DNA of 64,000 bases from Blastococcus aurantiacus (GTDB lineage Bacteria > Actinomycetota > Actinomycetes > Mycobacteriales > Geodermatophilaceae): NCBI RefSeq assembly GCF_900102425.1, contig NZ_FNBT01000001.1, forward strand, positions 620,001 to 684,000, given 5' to 3'. Within the stretch, counting starts at the first letter, position 1. Each line of letters begins with the position of its first letter. The notes under the pieces were generated by a model. That model worked only from the letters and a program-made list of their open reading frames with translations, had not been told where the DNA came from and did not search any database. This document shows, piece after piece, positions 8,524-16,952 of this stretch. The position numbers and the translations under genes are program-made.

Positions 8524-8733
8524 TCACGCCACCGGCCGCTCGAAGGTCACCAGCACGCCCTCCACACCGCCGGGCCCGATGCGGCCCTTCACCTCGACGG
8601 ACGTGACGGCCTTGAGCTGCCAGCCCTCCCGGGCGTGCTCGTTGAGCACCTTCTCGAGCTTGCCGCCGGACATCTTGCCGCCGACCATCCCCTCGCGGAT
8701 CTCCTCGACCTTGTACTCGAACCGTGCCGCCAT
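8524..8733 (-). CDS. DUF4177 family small protein
   Basis: A 69-residue protein matching the short DUF4177 pattern: FEYKVEEI at the start, then LEKVLNEHAREGWQLKAV and a final strand with LVTFERP. It is probably one small alpha/beta domain. No catalytic residues are evident and the family function is unknown. A strong GAGGAGG ribosome site precedes the ATG. It sits ten bases upstream of the DUF4334 gene on the same strand and may be co-transcribed with it. Confidence 0.8.
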   Translation of the reverse strand: MAARFEYKVEEIREGMVGGKMSGGKLEKVLNEHAREGWQLKAVTSVEVKGRIGPGGVEGVLVTFERPVA

Positions 8734-8790
8734 GCCAGCCTCCTCGTGGAAGCGCCCAGACTGCCCGGACCGCCGTCCCCCGTCGAGGGG

Positions 8791-9660
8791 TCAGCCGAGC
8801 ACGGGCAGGGTCCGCTTGGCCGCCAGCCGGTCCATGCCGGCCTGGATCCGGGCCTCGACCTGGTCGTAGATCTTCTGGACGTAGGCCTCGTCGTCGACCC
8901 GCTCGGGGTCGTCGTCGACCTCGATCGGCTCGAGCAGCTCGGTGCGGATCTTGGCCGGCAGCGGGACGTGCGCCGGCAGGATCTCGACCGCCAGCGGGAA
9001 CGGGAACCCGGCGATGATCGGCAGGTTCGCCCCGCGCAGCGTGGACTTCAGGCCGGTGACCTTGTCCACGGCGTCGGCCAGCCACTTTCCCTCGGAGAGC
9101 ACGAAGACTGTGTCGTGCCCGCCGACGGTCGCCACCGGCACGATCGGCACCCCTGACCGGATGGCCTGCTTCACGAAGCCCTTCCGCCCACCGAGGGTGG
9201 CGACGTCGCGTTTGCGCCAGCTGCGCATGGCGTCCACCTCACCGCCGGGCCACACGACGACGTCCTCGCCCTGCTCCAGGGCTGCGCCGACGCTCGTCCG
9301 GTTCGCCGCGATGACACCGACGGCGCGGAAGTAGTCGCCCAGTCCCGGTGCGGCCATGAGCACGTCGTGCGCGCTGCCGTGCAGCGGACGGCGGCCCTCG
9401 AAGTGGTGGTGCCAGGCGTTGACCAGGGTCCAGGCGTCCATCGTCAGGGCGCCGCCCGAGTGGACCCCGACGACCAGGCTGGTGCGGTCCGGCACGTTCT
9501 CCCAGCCGTCGATCTCGAGCCGGAAGTACCACTTGTCGAGGAGGTCCCAGAGCGGCTGCTGGAGCCGCATGAGGGTCTCGTTCGGCGGGTGCGGCTCCAT
9601 CGCGGCGCCCACGCGCCAGCTGATGAGTCGCTGAAGGAGGTTCTGCTGGTGCTCGGCCAT
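8791..9660 (-). CDS. Lysophospholipid acyltransferase family protein
   Basis: A 289-residue acyltransferase of the PlsC/LPLAT superfamily, probably acting on a lipid or acylglycerol at the membrane. The usual HX4D catalytic box appears altered, with a histidine in VHSGGALTMD near residue 69 and the aspartate further along, a spacing more like MGAT/DGAT-type members. A later block, VVVWPGGEVDAMRSW, resembles the substrate-binding block of the superfamily. I chose the ATG at 9660, preceded by GAGGGAG; an upstream extension to 9744 is not family-like. The exact acceptor is unknown. Confidence 0.8.
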   Translation of the reverse strand: MAEHQQNLLQRLISWRVGAAMEPHPPNETLMRLQQPLWDLLDKWYFRLEIDGWENVPDRTSLVVGVHSGGALTMDAWTLVNAWHHHFEGRRPLHGSAHDVLMAAPGLGDYFRAVGVIAANRTSVGAALEQGEDVVVWPGGEVDAMRSWRKRDVATLGGRKGFVKQAIRSGVPIVPVATVGGHDTVFVLSEGKWLADAVDKVTGLKSTLRGANLPIIAGFPFPLAVEILPAHVPLPAKIRTELLEPIEVDDDPERVDDEAYVQKIYDQVEARIQAGMDRLAAKRTLPVLG

Positions 9661-9753
9661 GCTGCTCCCTCGGCTCTGAAGGACGACGGCTGTTCCGTGC
9701 AGGACAACGGCCGGACCCCGCCCAGGTGACGTGGCCTGCGTCACACTGCCTGG

Positions 9754-11034
9754 TCAGGCCCCCGTCGGCACCTCGGGAGCAGCGGGCCGCGGACCCTCGG
9801 GCCGGTCCAGGAGCCAGCGCCGGATGTGCGCGTAGACCCGTGGGTGGGCGAGCAGCCCGAAGTGGTGCAGCCCGCCGACCCGCTCGACGTGGTCGGCCGG
9901 GAACGCGAGCCGGTCGTCGTCGCCGGTGTCGCCGAGGGCGCTGCGCGGAGAGACGAGCAGATCACCGAGCAGGTCCGCCAGCGGCCCGTCGGGATCGGTG
10001 CTCAGCGTCGCCACGATGACGAAGTGCCGGGCCCCCTCGTGCAGCGGCACGTGGGTGCGGGTGCCGCTCGCGGGGCCGTCGAGGTCCCGGTCGGCCCAAT
10101 CCTCCTCGACCAGGGTGCCGTGGCGGAGGTCCTTGATGCCCACGCTGCGCAGCGACAGCACACGGGCCAGCGGACGGGTCTCCGGAAGCCGGGACAGCTG
10201 CAGGCCGAGCTTGTGCACGCCGCGCTCCAGCGGGGCGCCGGTGTGCGGCGAGCCGAGGGTGACGGTGTCGCGCACCAGCTGCGTCCAGGCCAGCGCGTCG
10301 GTCGTCCCGTCCTGCGCCTGGTGGAGGGCGCTGCGGGCGACCAGCCCGCCCATGGAGTGGCCGACCAGGACGAGGTCCTGCACCTCCTGCGGCCAGGCGG
10401 CGACCAGCTCGGCGAGCAGCCCGGCTAGCTCCCGGCCGTTCTCGGAGATGTGCAGCCCGGTGTTGTAGCGCAGGTACACCGGGGTCAGCCCGAGGTCGGC
10501 CTGCAGCAGGGTCCCGTAGGTGACATCGGCCCGGCCGAAGTGCTTCTCCGCCCCGTAGCCCCAGGAGTCCTCGGTCTCGGTCAGCCCGTGCAGGAAGGCG
10601 ACGATCCGGCCGCTCGCCGCGGGGAACGCCTCCTCCAGCGAACGTGGGTGCAGGGGCACGGCCCGGCCGGCCACCCGCACGGTCATGCCCAGGTCCAGCC
10701 CGGGAGCGGCGCGCTGCACGAGGTCGCCGTGGGCGCCGTTGAGCACGCCGAGAACCATCCGGCCCCGGCGGTCCTCGTCCAGGTCCCGGCCGCTGGCCCG
10801 CGCGGCAGCGGCCCGGCCCACCGCGCGCGCGCCCAGGCCGAGCGCCACTCCCACGCTCGCGTAGGCCAGCCCGGCGACGGCGTCGTGCCACAGCTGCACC
10901 GGGCGCCCGATCGGTCCGACGGTGCGGAACACCCGTCCGGCGATGCTCTGGTGCACCTCGCGCACCCGCGCGGTGCCGCCCCGCAGCGTCAGCCGGGCCA
11001 GCTCCGCCGCGCCCTGGACCTCGTCCGTCCGCAT
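9754..11034 (-). CDS. Alpha/beta hydrolase, lipase/PGAP1-like
   Basis: A 426-residue serine hydrolase. The core carries an oxyanion-type segment FLHGLTETEDSW and the nucleophile elbow GHSMGGLVARS, with the serine in GHSMG near residue 227. A histidine in the late VGGLHHFGLLAHPRVY segment probably completes the triad with an acidic residue such as that in DHVERV. Roughly the first 120 residues form a separate helical region containing an Ala/Gly-rich hydrophobic stretch. A long-chain ester or lipid is the likely substrate. The ATG at 11034 begins MRTDEVQGAAELARLTL; the frame continues upstream without homologous character. Confidence 0.82.
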   Translation of the reverse strand: MRTDEVQGAAELARLTLRGGTARVREVHQSIAGRVFRTVGPIGRPVQLWHDAVAGLAYASVGVALGLGARAVGRAAAARASGRDLDEDRRGRMVLGVLNGAHGDLVQRAAPGLDLGMTVRVAGRAVPLHPRSLEEAFPAASGRIVAFLHGLTETEDSWGYGAEKHFGRADVTYGTLLQADLGLTPVYLRYNTGLHISENGRELAGLLAELVAAWPQEVQDLVLVGHSMGGLVARSALHQAQDGTTDALAWTQLVRDTVTLGSPHTGAPLERGVHKLGLQLSRLPETRPLARVLSLRSVGIKDLRHGTLVEEDWADRDLDGPASGTRTHVPLHEGARHFVIVATLSTDPDGPLADLLGDLLVSPRSALGDTGDDDRLAFPADHVERVGGLHHFGLLAHPRVYAHIRRWLLDRPEGPRPAAPEVPTGA

Positions 11035-11110
11035 GCGTCTCCCCCCGATTGCCGACCGCGGGACGAGGGTCCCTGCCACGCCCCCGGCGGGCAACCGGAG
11101 CGGGCTCGGG

Positions 11111-12277
11111 TCAGTCGGTGCAGCCGGGCACGTCGTCGGCCCAGCGCACGCTGCCGGGCAGGTCCGCCCGGAAGGCGTCGCGCACCTCGGGCGAAGCGGC
11201 GAGCCGCCAGTCCACCGGGTCGCCACCGATCTCCGGCTCGGCCCGGTCGAACTCGAACCACGAGACCATCGCCAGCCGCGGCAGCCGGTCGTGCACCCCC
11301 GGGTCCAGCAGCTGACGCCACCACGCCTGCTTGACGGCCAGCTCGCCGGCTCCACCGCGCCCCGGCGCCCACAGCGCCGCGGTCTCGGCCAGCGCCACCG
11401 GCTTGTCGTGGCCCTCCCCGTAGACGGCGTGGAAGTCCGGCACCGCCCGCTCGTCGCCGCCCTGGCCCGCGTACTCCCCGGTCATCTGCGCGAGGAACTT
11501 TCCCTCCTCGGGCACCTCGTTCTCGCCCCAGGGATAGCTGTGCCCCCAGTGGTAGAGCGACAGGCCGACCCAGTCGACGGCGGAGGCGCCCGGCCAGTAC
11601 GGCGCGTAGGGATCGTCGGCCGCGGTCACCGCGCCGTCCCCGTCGGTGTCGAGCACCGCCGCGTCGGCCCCGCCCGCGACGGCGGCGTACTGCTGGCCCG
11701 CATACGGGTAGCCACCGCCGTAGTGGGGCGCCCACATCATCGCCGAGCCCGGAGCTCCGGCGTGGACGGCGTCGGCCAGCCGCCGGAACGCGGCGACGTA
11801 GGCCTCCGGCTGCTGGCCCCACGGGTACCAGGCACCGTTCATCTCGTGCGCAAAGCGGACGATCACCGGCACGCCGGACTCGTTGTAGCCGGCCAGCCGG
11901 TCGGCCAGGTCACGGGCGAGCTCGTCGGTGACGACGTCGAGGCCCCGGTCCGGTTGCAGGGTGAGCAGCAGCATCCCGCCCTCGGCCCGGACCTGCTCCA
12001 CCGCGAGGTCGAGGTTCCGCTCGTCGTCGGGGCCGAGGGGGAAGGGCATGAAGGTGCCCACGACGGCGGGCCGGGACCCCAGCGAGGAGGCGAGGTCCGC
12101 GAGCGGCTCCACCGCCCAGTCCGGGTACACGCCCAGGTAGACGCCGTCGCCGGGGGCCGTCGCTCCGGCGGCGCAGCCGGCTTCCGCGGTCGGCCGGGAT
12201 CCGGGTTCGGCCGCGGCGCCGCAGCCGGCGGCCACGAGCGAGGTGATCAGCGGGGCGAGCAGCAGCCGTCGTCGCAC
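11111..12277 (-). CDS. GH26-like glycoside hydrolase lipoprotein with EF-hand-type loop
   Basis: A 388-residue exported enzyme. A lipoprotein signal is plain: basic start, hydrophobic core and lipobox VAAG-Cys19. The catalytic part resembles glycoside hydrolase family 26 (beta-mannanase type), with acid/base Glu145 in RFAHEMNGAWYPWG and nucleophile-like Glu298 in VALAETAALW. Residues 210-221 (DTDGDGAVTAAD) form a canonical 12-residue calcium loop inside the domain, which is unusual. I prefer the GTG at 12277, which gives a compact signal peptide; an ATG at 12343 is the alternative start. It probably cleaves a beta-linked polysaccharide outside the cell. Confidence 0.78.
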   Translation of the reverse strand: MRRRLLLAPLITSLVAAGCGAAAEPGSRPTAEAGCAAGATAPGDGVYLGVYPDWAVEPLADLASSLGSRPAVVGTFMPFPLGPDDERNLDLAVEQVRAEGGMLLLTLQPDRGLDVVTDELARDLADRLAGYNESGVPVIVRFAHEMNGAWYPWGQQPEAYVAAFRRLADAVHAGAPGSAMMWAPHYGGGYPYAGQQYAAVAGGADAAVLDTDGDGAVTAADDPYAPYWPGASAVDWVGLSLYHWGHSYPWGENEVPEEGKFLAQMTGEYAGQGGDERAVPDFHAVYGEGHDKPVALAETAALWAPGRGGAGELAVKQAWWRQLLDPGVHDRLPRLAMVSWFEFDRAEPEIGGDPVDWRLAASPEVRDAFRADLPGSVRWADDVPGCTD

Positions 12278-12409
12278 GTCCTCTCTTCGGCCGCGACCGG
12301 ACCGGGGTGCAGCGGAGAGCCGGCCCGGAACCGCGGTCCTCATCCGCTGGAGTGACTGCCGGCGGGCCTAGGCTCGGGGCGGACCCGCCCACCGACCCCT
12401 GGAGTTCCC

Positions 12410-12580
12410 GTGCTGCGTCTGCTCGGCTGGCTGCTGGTGATCTGGCTGGCGCTCAGCATCCTGGGCGCGGTCATCAAGGGGCTGTTCTGGCTGACCGTCC
12501 TCGCGCTGCTGCTCGCCGGCGCGACCGTGGCGCTCGGCTGGACCAAGCGCGACCGGAAGGAACTGCCCCGCCGCTGGTGA
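12410..12580 (+). CDS. Small hydrophobic membrane protein
   Basis: A 56-residue protein starting at GTG with GGAG five bases upstream. It is almost entirely hydrophobic: LLGWLLVIWLALSILGAV, then LFWLTVLALLLAGATVAL, ending in a basic tail rich in Lys and Arg. This predicts two transmembrane helices or a hairpin with a cytoplasmic charged end. It is too short to show a family signature. It is convergent with the next small gene, separated by four bases. Confidence 0.6.
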   Translation: MLRLLGWLLVIWLALSILGAVIKGLFWLTVLALLLAGATVALGWTKRDRKELPRRW

Positions 12581-12584
12581 GGCG

Positions 12585-12752
12585 TCAGTCGCCGTCGGCG
12601 TCCCCGGACATCCCGTCGGCGTACCGCAGCCCGTCCCCGTAGGCGGGCGCAGGGACGGCAGGCTCCGCCTGGACCTCGATCTGCTCGTCGCGGGCGACCT
12701 GCGCCCCGGCGACGAACTCCTCCAGCGGGATGGCGTACCGGGGATCGACCAT
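12585..12752 (-). CDS. Small acidic hypothetical protein
   Basis: A 55-residue open frame beginning MVDPRYAIPLEEFVAGAQVA and ending in an acidic Asp/Gly tail. It is soluble, acidic and without a recognised domain. No strong ribosome site precedes the ATG. The case rests on reading-frame quality and gap-filling between two clear genes, so it could be spurious. Confidence 0.45.
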   Translation of the reverse strand: MVDPRYAIPLEEFVAGAQVARDEQIEVQAEPAVPAPAYGDGLRYADGMSGDADGD

Positions 12753-12793
12753 GCCCGGGAGCCTGCCGCTTCCCGGCGCGACCGTCCACCCCC

Positions 12794-13990
12794 TCAGCGC
12801 ATCTCCCCCGCCCCGACGTAGGGGAACGGGCTGGTGAGCAGGTGCCCCTCGGCGAACCGGGAGAGCCGGAAGTCCGACTCCGGGACGTCGGGGTCCGAGC
12901 TCTTCCCGTCGACGACGAGGTCGGCCACCAGCCGGCCGACGGCGGGCGAGATCTTGAAGCCGTGGCCGCTGAACCCGGCCGCGACCACCAGCCCCTCGAC
13001 CGGCGTCTCGGAGATGACGGGGTTGAAGTCCGGCGTCACGTCGTAGCAGCCAGCGTAGGTGCCGCTGACCGAGGCGTTCTCCAGCCCCGGGAAGCGGTGC
13101 GCGACCTTCCCGACCGCCATCTCGAGGAAGTCGTCGGTGGCCCGGTTGAGGTAGCGGTCGGGGTCGGCGGGCTCGGGCACCGAGAGGTCGCTGTTGCCGA
13201 ACAGCAGCTGCCCCCCGCCCTCGGCGCGGATGTACTGCAGCGAGACCAGGTCGGAGAAGACCGGGACCGCGCCGAGGTCGGTGCCCGGGTCGAGCAGCAC
13301 GATCGCCTCGCGGTGCACCCGGACGGGCAGGTCGATGCCGAGCGGGGCCAGCAGCGCGACCGACCAGGGGCCGGCCGCCACGACGACGGTGCCCGCCGCG
13401 ACGGTGGCGCCGTCGGCCAGTCGCACGCCGGTCGCCCGGCCGCCGTCGACCAGCACCTCGGTGACCGGCGTCCCCTGCCGGATCTGCACCCCCGCCCGGC
13501 GGGCGACGGCGGCGAAGGCCTGCGCGGTCCGGTAGGCGTCGCCGTAGCCGCCGCGCGGCTCCCAGCCGAAGGCGGCGAAGTCGTCGAGGTCCGCCGCCGG
13601 CCAGAGGCGGGCGACCTCGTCGCGGTCGATCTCCTGCGTCTGCACGCCCAGCGCGCGCTGGTTGGCCAGGCTGGCCCGCAGTGCGTCGACGTTCTCGGGG
13701 CCCACGCCGACGACGTAGCCGGTAGAAGTGAAGCCGACGTCCTCCCCCAGCACGTCGGCGGCGTGCTCGAAGACCTCGAGCCCGGCGTTGGCCATCGCGG
13801 CGAGCGAGGAGACGCCGTAGTGGCAGCGCACCACCCCGCTGGACTTGCCGGTGCCGCCGGAGCCGACGGTGTCCCGCTCGCAGACGAGTACGTCGGTGAC
13901 TCCCCGCTGCGCCAGGGCCCAGGCGGTGGCGGCGCCCTCGAGCCCACCGCCGACGATCACGACGTCCGCGCTGGTGCCCCCCGGCGTCAC
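12794..13990 (-). CDS. FAD-dependent amine oxidoreductase (sarcosine oxidase beta / MgdA-like)
   Basis: A 398-residue DAO-superfamily flavoenzyme. The FAD-binding Rossmann motif VIVGGGLEGAATAWAL lies at residues ~10-25, and the family's C-terminal GFSGHGFKISPAVGRLVADL is present. It resembles sarcosine oxidase beta subunits and the MgdA subunit of N-methylglutamate dehydrogenase. The GTG start overlaps the stop of the FMN glutamate-synthase-like gene by four bases, so it ends a five-gene amine operon. By context it may oxidise N-methylglutamate to glutamate and formaldehyde. The other three subunits of the classical enzyme (MgdB, C, D) are absent here. Oxidation of another secondary amine is the alternative. 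Confidence 0.82.
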   Translation of the reverse strand: MTPGGTSADVVIVGGGLEGAATAWALAQRGVTDVLVCERDTVGSGGTGKSSGVVRCHYGVSSLAAMANAGLEVFEHAADVLGEDVGFTSTGYVVGVGPENVDALRASLANQRALGVQTQEIDRDEVARLWPAADLDDFAAFGWEPRGGYGDAYRTAQAFAAVARRAGVQIRQGTPVTEVLVDGGRATGVRLADGATVAAGTVVVAAGPWSVALLAPLGIDLPVRVHREAIVLLDPGTDLGAVPVFSDLVSLQYIRAEGGGQLLFGNSDLSVPEPADPDRYLNRATDDFLEMAVGKVAHRFPGLENASVSGTYAGCYDVTPDFNPVISETPVEGLVVAAGFSGHGFKISPAVGRLVADLVVDGKSSDPDVPESDFRLSRFAEGHLLTSPFPYVGAGEMR

Positions 13991-15288
13991 AGCGGCTGCC
14001 CCGGGATCCACGACGTGCCGGCCAGCGGCACCCGGGCCATGGCGGCGGCCTCGATGCTGAGTGCGACGAGGTCCTCGGGCTCCAGCGAGTGCAGGTGCGC
14101 CTTGCCGCAGGCGCGGGCGATGACCTGAGCCTCCATGGTCATGACGCGGATGAAGTTGGCCAGCCGCCGGCCGCCGACGACGGGGTCGAGGCGGTCGGCG
14201 AGCTCCGGGTCCTGCGTGGTGATGCCCGCGGGGTCCCGGCCGGCCTGCCAGTCGTCGTAGAAGCCGGCCGCGGAGCCGAGCTTCCGATACTCCTCGTCGA
14301 GGTGCGGCGCGTTGTCGCCGAGCGCGATGAGCGCGGCGGTGCCGATCGCCACGGCGTCGGCACCCAGGGCCATGCACTTGGCGAGGTCGGCACCGTTCCG
14401 GATGCCGCCGGAGACCACCAGCTGCACATGCCGGTGCAGGCCCTCCTCCTGCAGCGCCTGCACGGCCTGGGGCAGCGCGGCCAGCGTCGGGATGCCGACG
14501 TGCTCGATGAACACGTCCTGCGTCGCGGCGGTGCCGCCCTGCATGCCGTCGAGCACGATGACGTCGGCGCCGGCCTTGGCCGCGAGCTTGACGTCGTAGT
14601 AGGTGCGGCTGGCGCCGATCTTGACGTAGACCGGCTTCTCCCAGTCGGTGATCTCGCGCAGCTCGCGGATCTTGATCTCCAGGTCGTCGGGCCCGGTCCA
14701 GTCCGGGTGCCGGCAGGCGCTGCGCTGGTCGACGCCCATCGGCAGGGTTCGCATCCCGGCGACCCGCTCGGTGATCTTCTGGCCGAGCAGCATGCCGCCA
14801 CCGCCGGGCTTGGCGCCCTGGCCGAGGACGATCTCGATGGCGTCGGCCATGCGCAGGTGGTCGGGGTTCATCCCGTAGCGCGACGGCAGGTACTGGTAGA
14901 CGAGGTGCTTGGACTGGCCGCGCTCCTCCGGCGTCATCCCGCCGTCCCCGGTGGTGGTGCTGGTGCCGACCTCGCTGGCGCCGCGGCCGAGGGCCTCTTT
15001 GGCGCGGCCGGACAGCGCGCCGAAGCTCATCCCGGCGATGGTGACCGGGGTGGAGAGGTGCAGCGGGTAGCTGGCGTTGCGGTCCCCGAGGACGACGTCG
15101 GTGTCGCACCGCTCCCGGTACCCCTCGAGCGGGTAGCGGGACATGCTCGCGCCGAGGAAGAGCAGGTCGTCGAAGTGCGGGACGCGGCGCTTGGCCCCGC
15201 CACCGCGGATGTCGTAGATGCCGGTCTCGGCCGCGCGCTGGATGTCGGCGATGGTGGCCCGGTCGAAGGTGGCTGATTCGCGGAGCAT
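13987..15288 (-). CDS. glxD: FMN-binding glutamate synthase family protein (GlxD/MgsC-like)
   Basis: A 433-residue protein equal to the FMN and iron-sulphur-type central domain of glutamate synthase. Family blocks are evident: MSFGALSGRAKEALGRGA, a glycine-rich GQGAKPGGGGMLLGQKI, the phosphate-binding VLDGMQGGTAATQD and VVSGGIRNGADLAKCMALGA. In N-methylglutamate synthase the MgsC subunit has this form and works with MgsA (amidotransferase) and MgsB (GXGXG). Those partners lie directly upstream on the same strand, 13 bases away, so the three genes probably encode one complex. The same set is called glxBCD in rhizobia. Confidence 0.9.
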   Translation of the reverse strand: MLRESATFDRATIADIQRAAETGIYDIRGGGAKRRVPHFDDLLFLGASMSRYPLEGYRERCDTDVVLGDRNASYPLHLSTPVTIAGMSFGALSGRAKEALGRGASEVGTSTTTGDGGMTPEERGQSKHLVYQYLPSRYGMNPDHLRMADAIEIVLGQGAKPGGGGMLLGQKITERVAGMRTLPMGVDQRSACRHPDWTGPDDLEIKIRELREITDWEKPVYVKIGASRTYYDVKLAAKAGADVIVLDGMQGGTAATQDVFIEHVGIPTLAALPQAVQALQEEGLHRHVQLVVSGGIRNGADLAKCMALGADAVAIGTAALIALGDNAPHLDEEYRKLGSAAGFYDDWQAGRDPAGITTQDPELADRLDPVVGGRRLANFIRVMTMEAQVIARACGKAHLHSLEPEDLVALSIEAAAMARVPLAGTSWIPGQPL

Positions 15289-15301
15289 CTGGGTCGTCCC
15301 C

Positions 15302-16036
15302 TCAGTACGCCGAGGCGTTGTCGACGTGGAAGTTGTAGAGCTGGCGGGCCGAGCCGTAGCGGCGGAAGCCGGCCGGGTCGGCGGACATGCCGGCGGCGGC
15401 GAGCAGCTCGGCGAGCTCGGCCAGGTGCTCGGCGCGCATCTCCTTCTCGATGCAGTCGGCGCCCAAGGACTTCACCGAGCCCTGCACGTAGATGCGGGCC
15501 TCGTAGAGGGAGTCACCGAGCGCGTCCCCCGCGTCGCCGCAGACGACGAGCCGGCCGGCCTGGCCCATGAACGCGCTCATGTGCCCGACGTCGCCGCCGA
15601 CGACGATGTCCACACCCTTCATGGAGATGCCGCACCGCGCGGCGGCGGACCCCTCCACGACCAGCAGGCCGCCGTGGGCGGTGGCGCCGGCGGACTGGCT
15701 GGCGTTGCCACGCACGCGCACCGTGCCGCTCATCATGTTCTCGGCCACCCCGACGCCGGCGTTGCCGTGGACGGTCACCGTGGCGCTCTTGTTCATGCCG
15801 GCGCAGTAGTAGCCGACGTGGCCGTCGATCTCGACCGACACCTCGGCGTCCAGGCCGACGGCGATGCTGTGCCGCCCGTCGGGGTGGGTGACCCGCCACG
15901 ATGGCACTTTCTCCGCCACGTCGGGCGCGTGCAGCGCGGCGTTCAGCTGCCGGACGTCGGAGACCGAGAGGTCGACCACCGCCTCGGTCGTGCTGTTGGG
16001 CTCGTGCACGTCCAGGGGCGTGCTCAGCGCTGCCAT
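15302..16036 (-). CDS. glxC: Glutamate synthase GXGXG-domain protein (GlxC/MgsB-like)
   Basis: A 244-residue right-handed beta-helix protein equal to the C-terminal domain of the glutamate synthase large subunit. Repeating turns are readable: VTVHGNAGVGVAENMMSGTV, VRGNASQSAGATAHGGLLV, VVGGDVGHMSAFMGQAGRLVV and GDAGDALGDSLYEARIYV. It has no active site of its own and probably forms the wall of an ammonia channel between partner subunits. A GAGGAGG site sits six bases before the ATG. It overlaps the end of the amidotransferase gene by 13 bases. Confidence 0.9.
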   Translation of the reverse strand: MAALSTPLDVHEPNSTTEAVVDLSVSDVRQLNAALHAPDVAEKVPSWRVTHPDGRHSIAVGLDAEVSVEIDGHVGYYCAGMNKSATVTVHGNAGVGVAENMMSGTVRVRGNASQSAGATAHGGLLVVEGSAAARCGISMKGVDIVVGGDVGHMSAFMGQAGRLVVCGDAGDALGDSLYEARIYVQGSVKSLGADCIEKEMRAEHLAELAELLAAAGMSADPAGFRRYGSARQLYNFHVDNASAY

Positions 16037-16917
16037 GCGTAGACCTCCTCCGGCTCGGGTTCGAAGATGCGGGCGTGCTCGACGCCGGGCAGGCCGGCGA
16101 GGGCGCGGTACTCGGACGCCATCGCGACCCACTCCGGGGTCTCGGCGACGACGGCGGGCTTGCAGGCGATGGCATCGCGGACGATCGCGAAGCTGTCCTT
16201 GGTGGAGACGAGCAGCGTGTAGAAGCCGTCGAACCGCTCGCAGAGGAGCTTCAGCGACTTCTCCAGGTCGTAGCCGGCGGCCAGCTGCGCGGCGACGAAG
16301 CGGGCGCCGACCTCGGAGTCGTTGTCGGAGTCGAAGACGGCGCCGCCGGCGACCAGCTCGCGGCGGATGGTGGCGTGGTTGGCGAAGGAGCCGTTGTGCA
16401 CGAGGCACTGGTCGGTGCCGACGGAGAACGGGTGGCAGTGCGCCGGGGTGACGGCCGACTCGGTGGCCATCCGGGTGTGGGCGACCCCCTGCCAGCCCTG
16501 CGCCTGCGCCAGGTCGAACTCGGCGGCCAGCAACTGCGGGTGGCCGACGCCCTTGAGGACGGCGACCTCCTCGCCCGAGCCGATGACGAGCAGGTCGGGC
16601 AGCGCGGTGCGGACGGCGGCGACGAGGGTGTCGACGTCGACCGGCGCGTGCACGACCAGCGTCTGACCGGCGTCGACGACCGCGACCCCGGGGACGGCGG
16701 CACGAAGCGCCGTCGCCACCTCGTCCGGCGTCGTCGTCCCCGGGAGCAGGGAGACCGAGGCGTGCCCGGGCGGTGACCATCGGGGGTCGCCGTAGACGGC
16801 GACGCCGGCGGAGTCGGGGCCGCGCTCGGTGACCTGGCAGAGCATCCCGGTCAGCAGCTCGCCGAGCCGGGGGTACAGGGAGGGCTCCCGCAGGTGGAGC
16901 CCGACGATCCCGCACAT
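16024..16917 (-). CDS. glxB: Class II glutamine amidotransferase (GlxB/MgsA-like)
   Basis: A 297-residue Ntn-type amidotransferase. The catalytic Cys2 is exposed when the initiator Met of MCGIVGLHL is removed, and the glutamine-site blocks TERGPDSAGVAVYG, GVAHTRMATES and VHNGSFANHATIRREL are intact. It should release ammonia, or in the MgsA role handle gamma-glutamylmethylamide, for the neighbouring GXGXG and FMN subunits. AAGGAA precedes the ATG by about seven bases. Being a separate subunit rather than part of a fused glutamate synthase marks it as the GlxB/MgsA type. Confidence 0.9.
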   Translation of the reverse strand: MCGIVGLHLREPSLYPRLGELLTGMLCQVTERGPDSAGVAVYGDPRWSPPGHASVSLLPGTTTPDEVATALRAAVPGVAVVDAGQTLVVHAPVDVDTLVAAVRTALPDLLVIGSGEEVAVLKGVGHPQLLAAEFDLAQAQGWQGVAHTRMATESAVTPAHCHPFSVGTDQCLVHNGSFANHATIRRELVAGGAVFDSDNDSEVGARFVAAQLAAGYDLEKSLKLLCERFDGFYTLLVSTKDSFAIVRDAIACKPAVVAETPEWVAMASEYRALAGLPGVEHARIFEPEPEEVYAWQR

Positions 16918-16952
16918 GGGTGGTTCCTTTCTCGGTCGGTCTTCTCGGCGGG

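Noticed and set aside
13991..15109. N-terminal extension of the FAD oxidoreductase frame
   Set aside because: The extension is the out-of-frame shadow of the FMN glutamate-synthase-like gene; the flavoenzyme clearly starts at the GTG at 13990.
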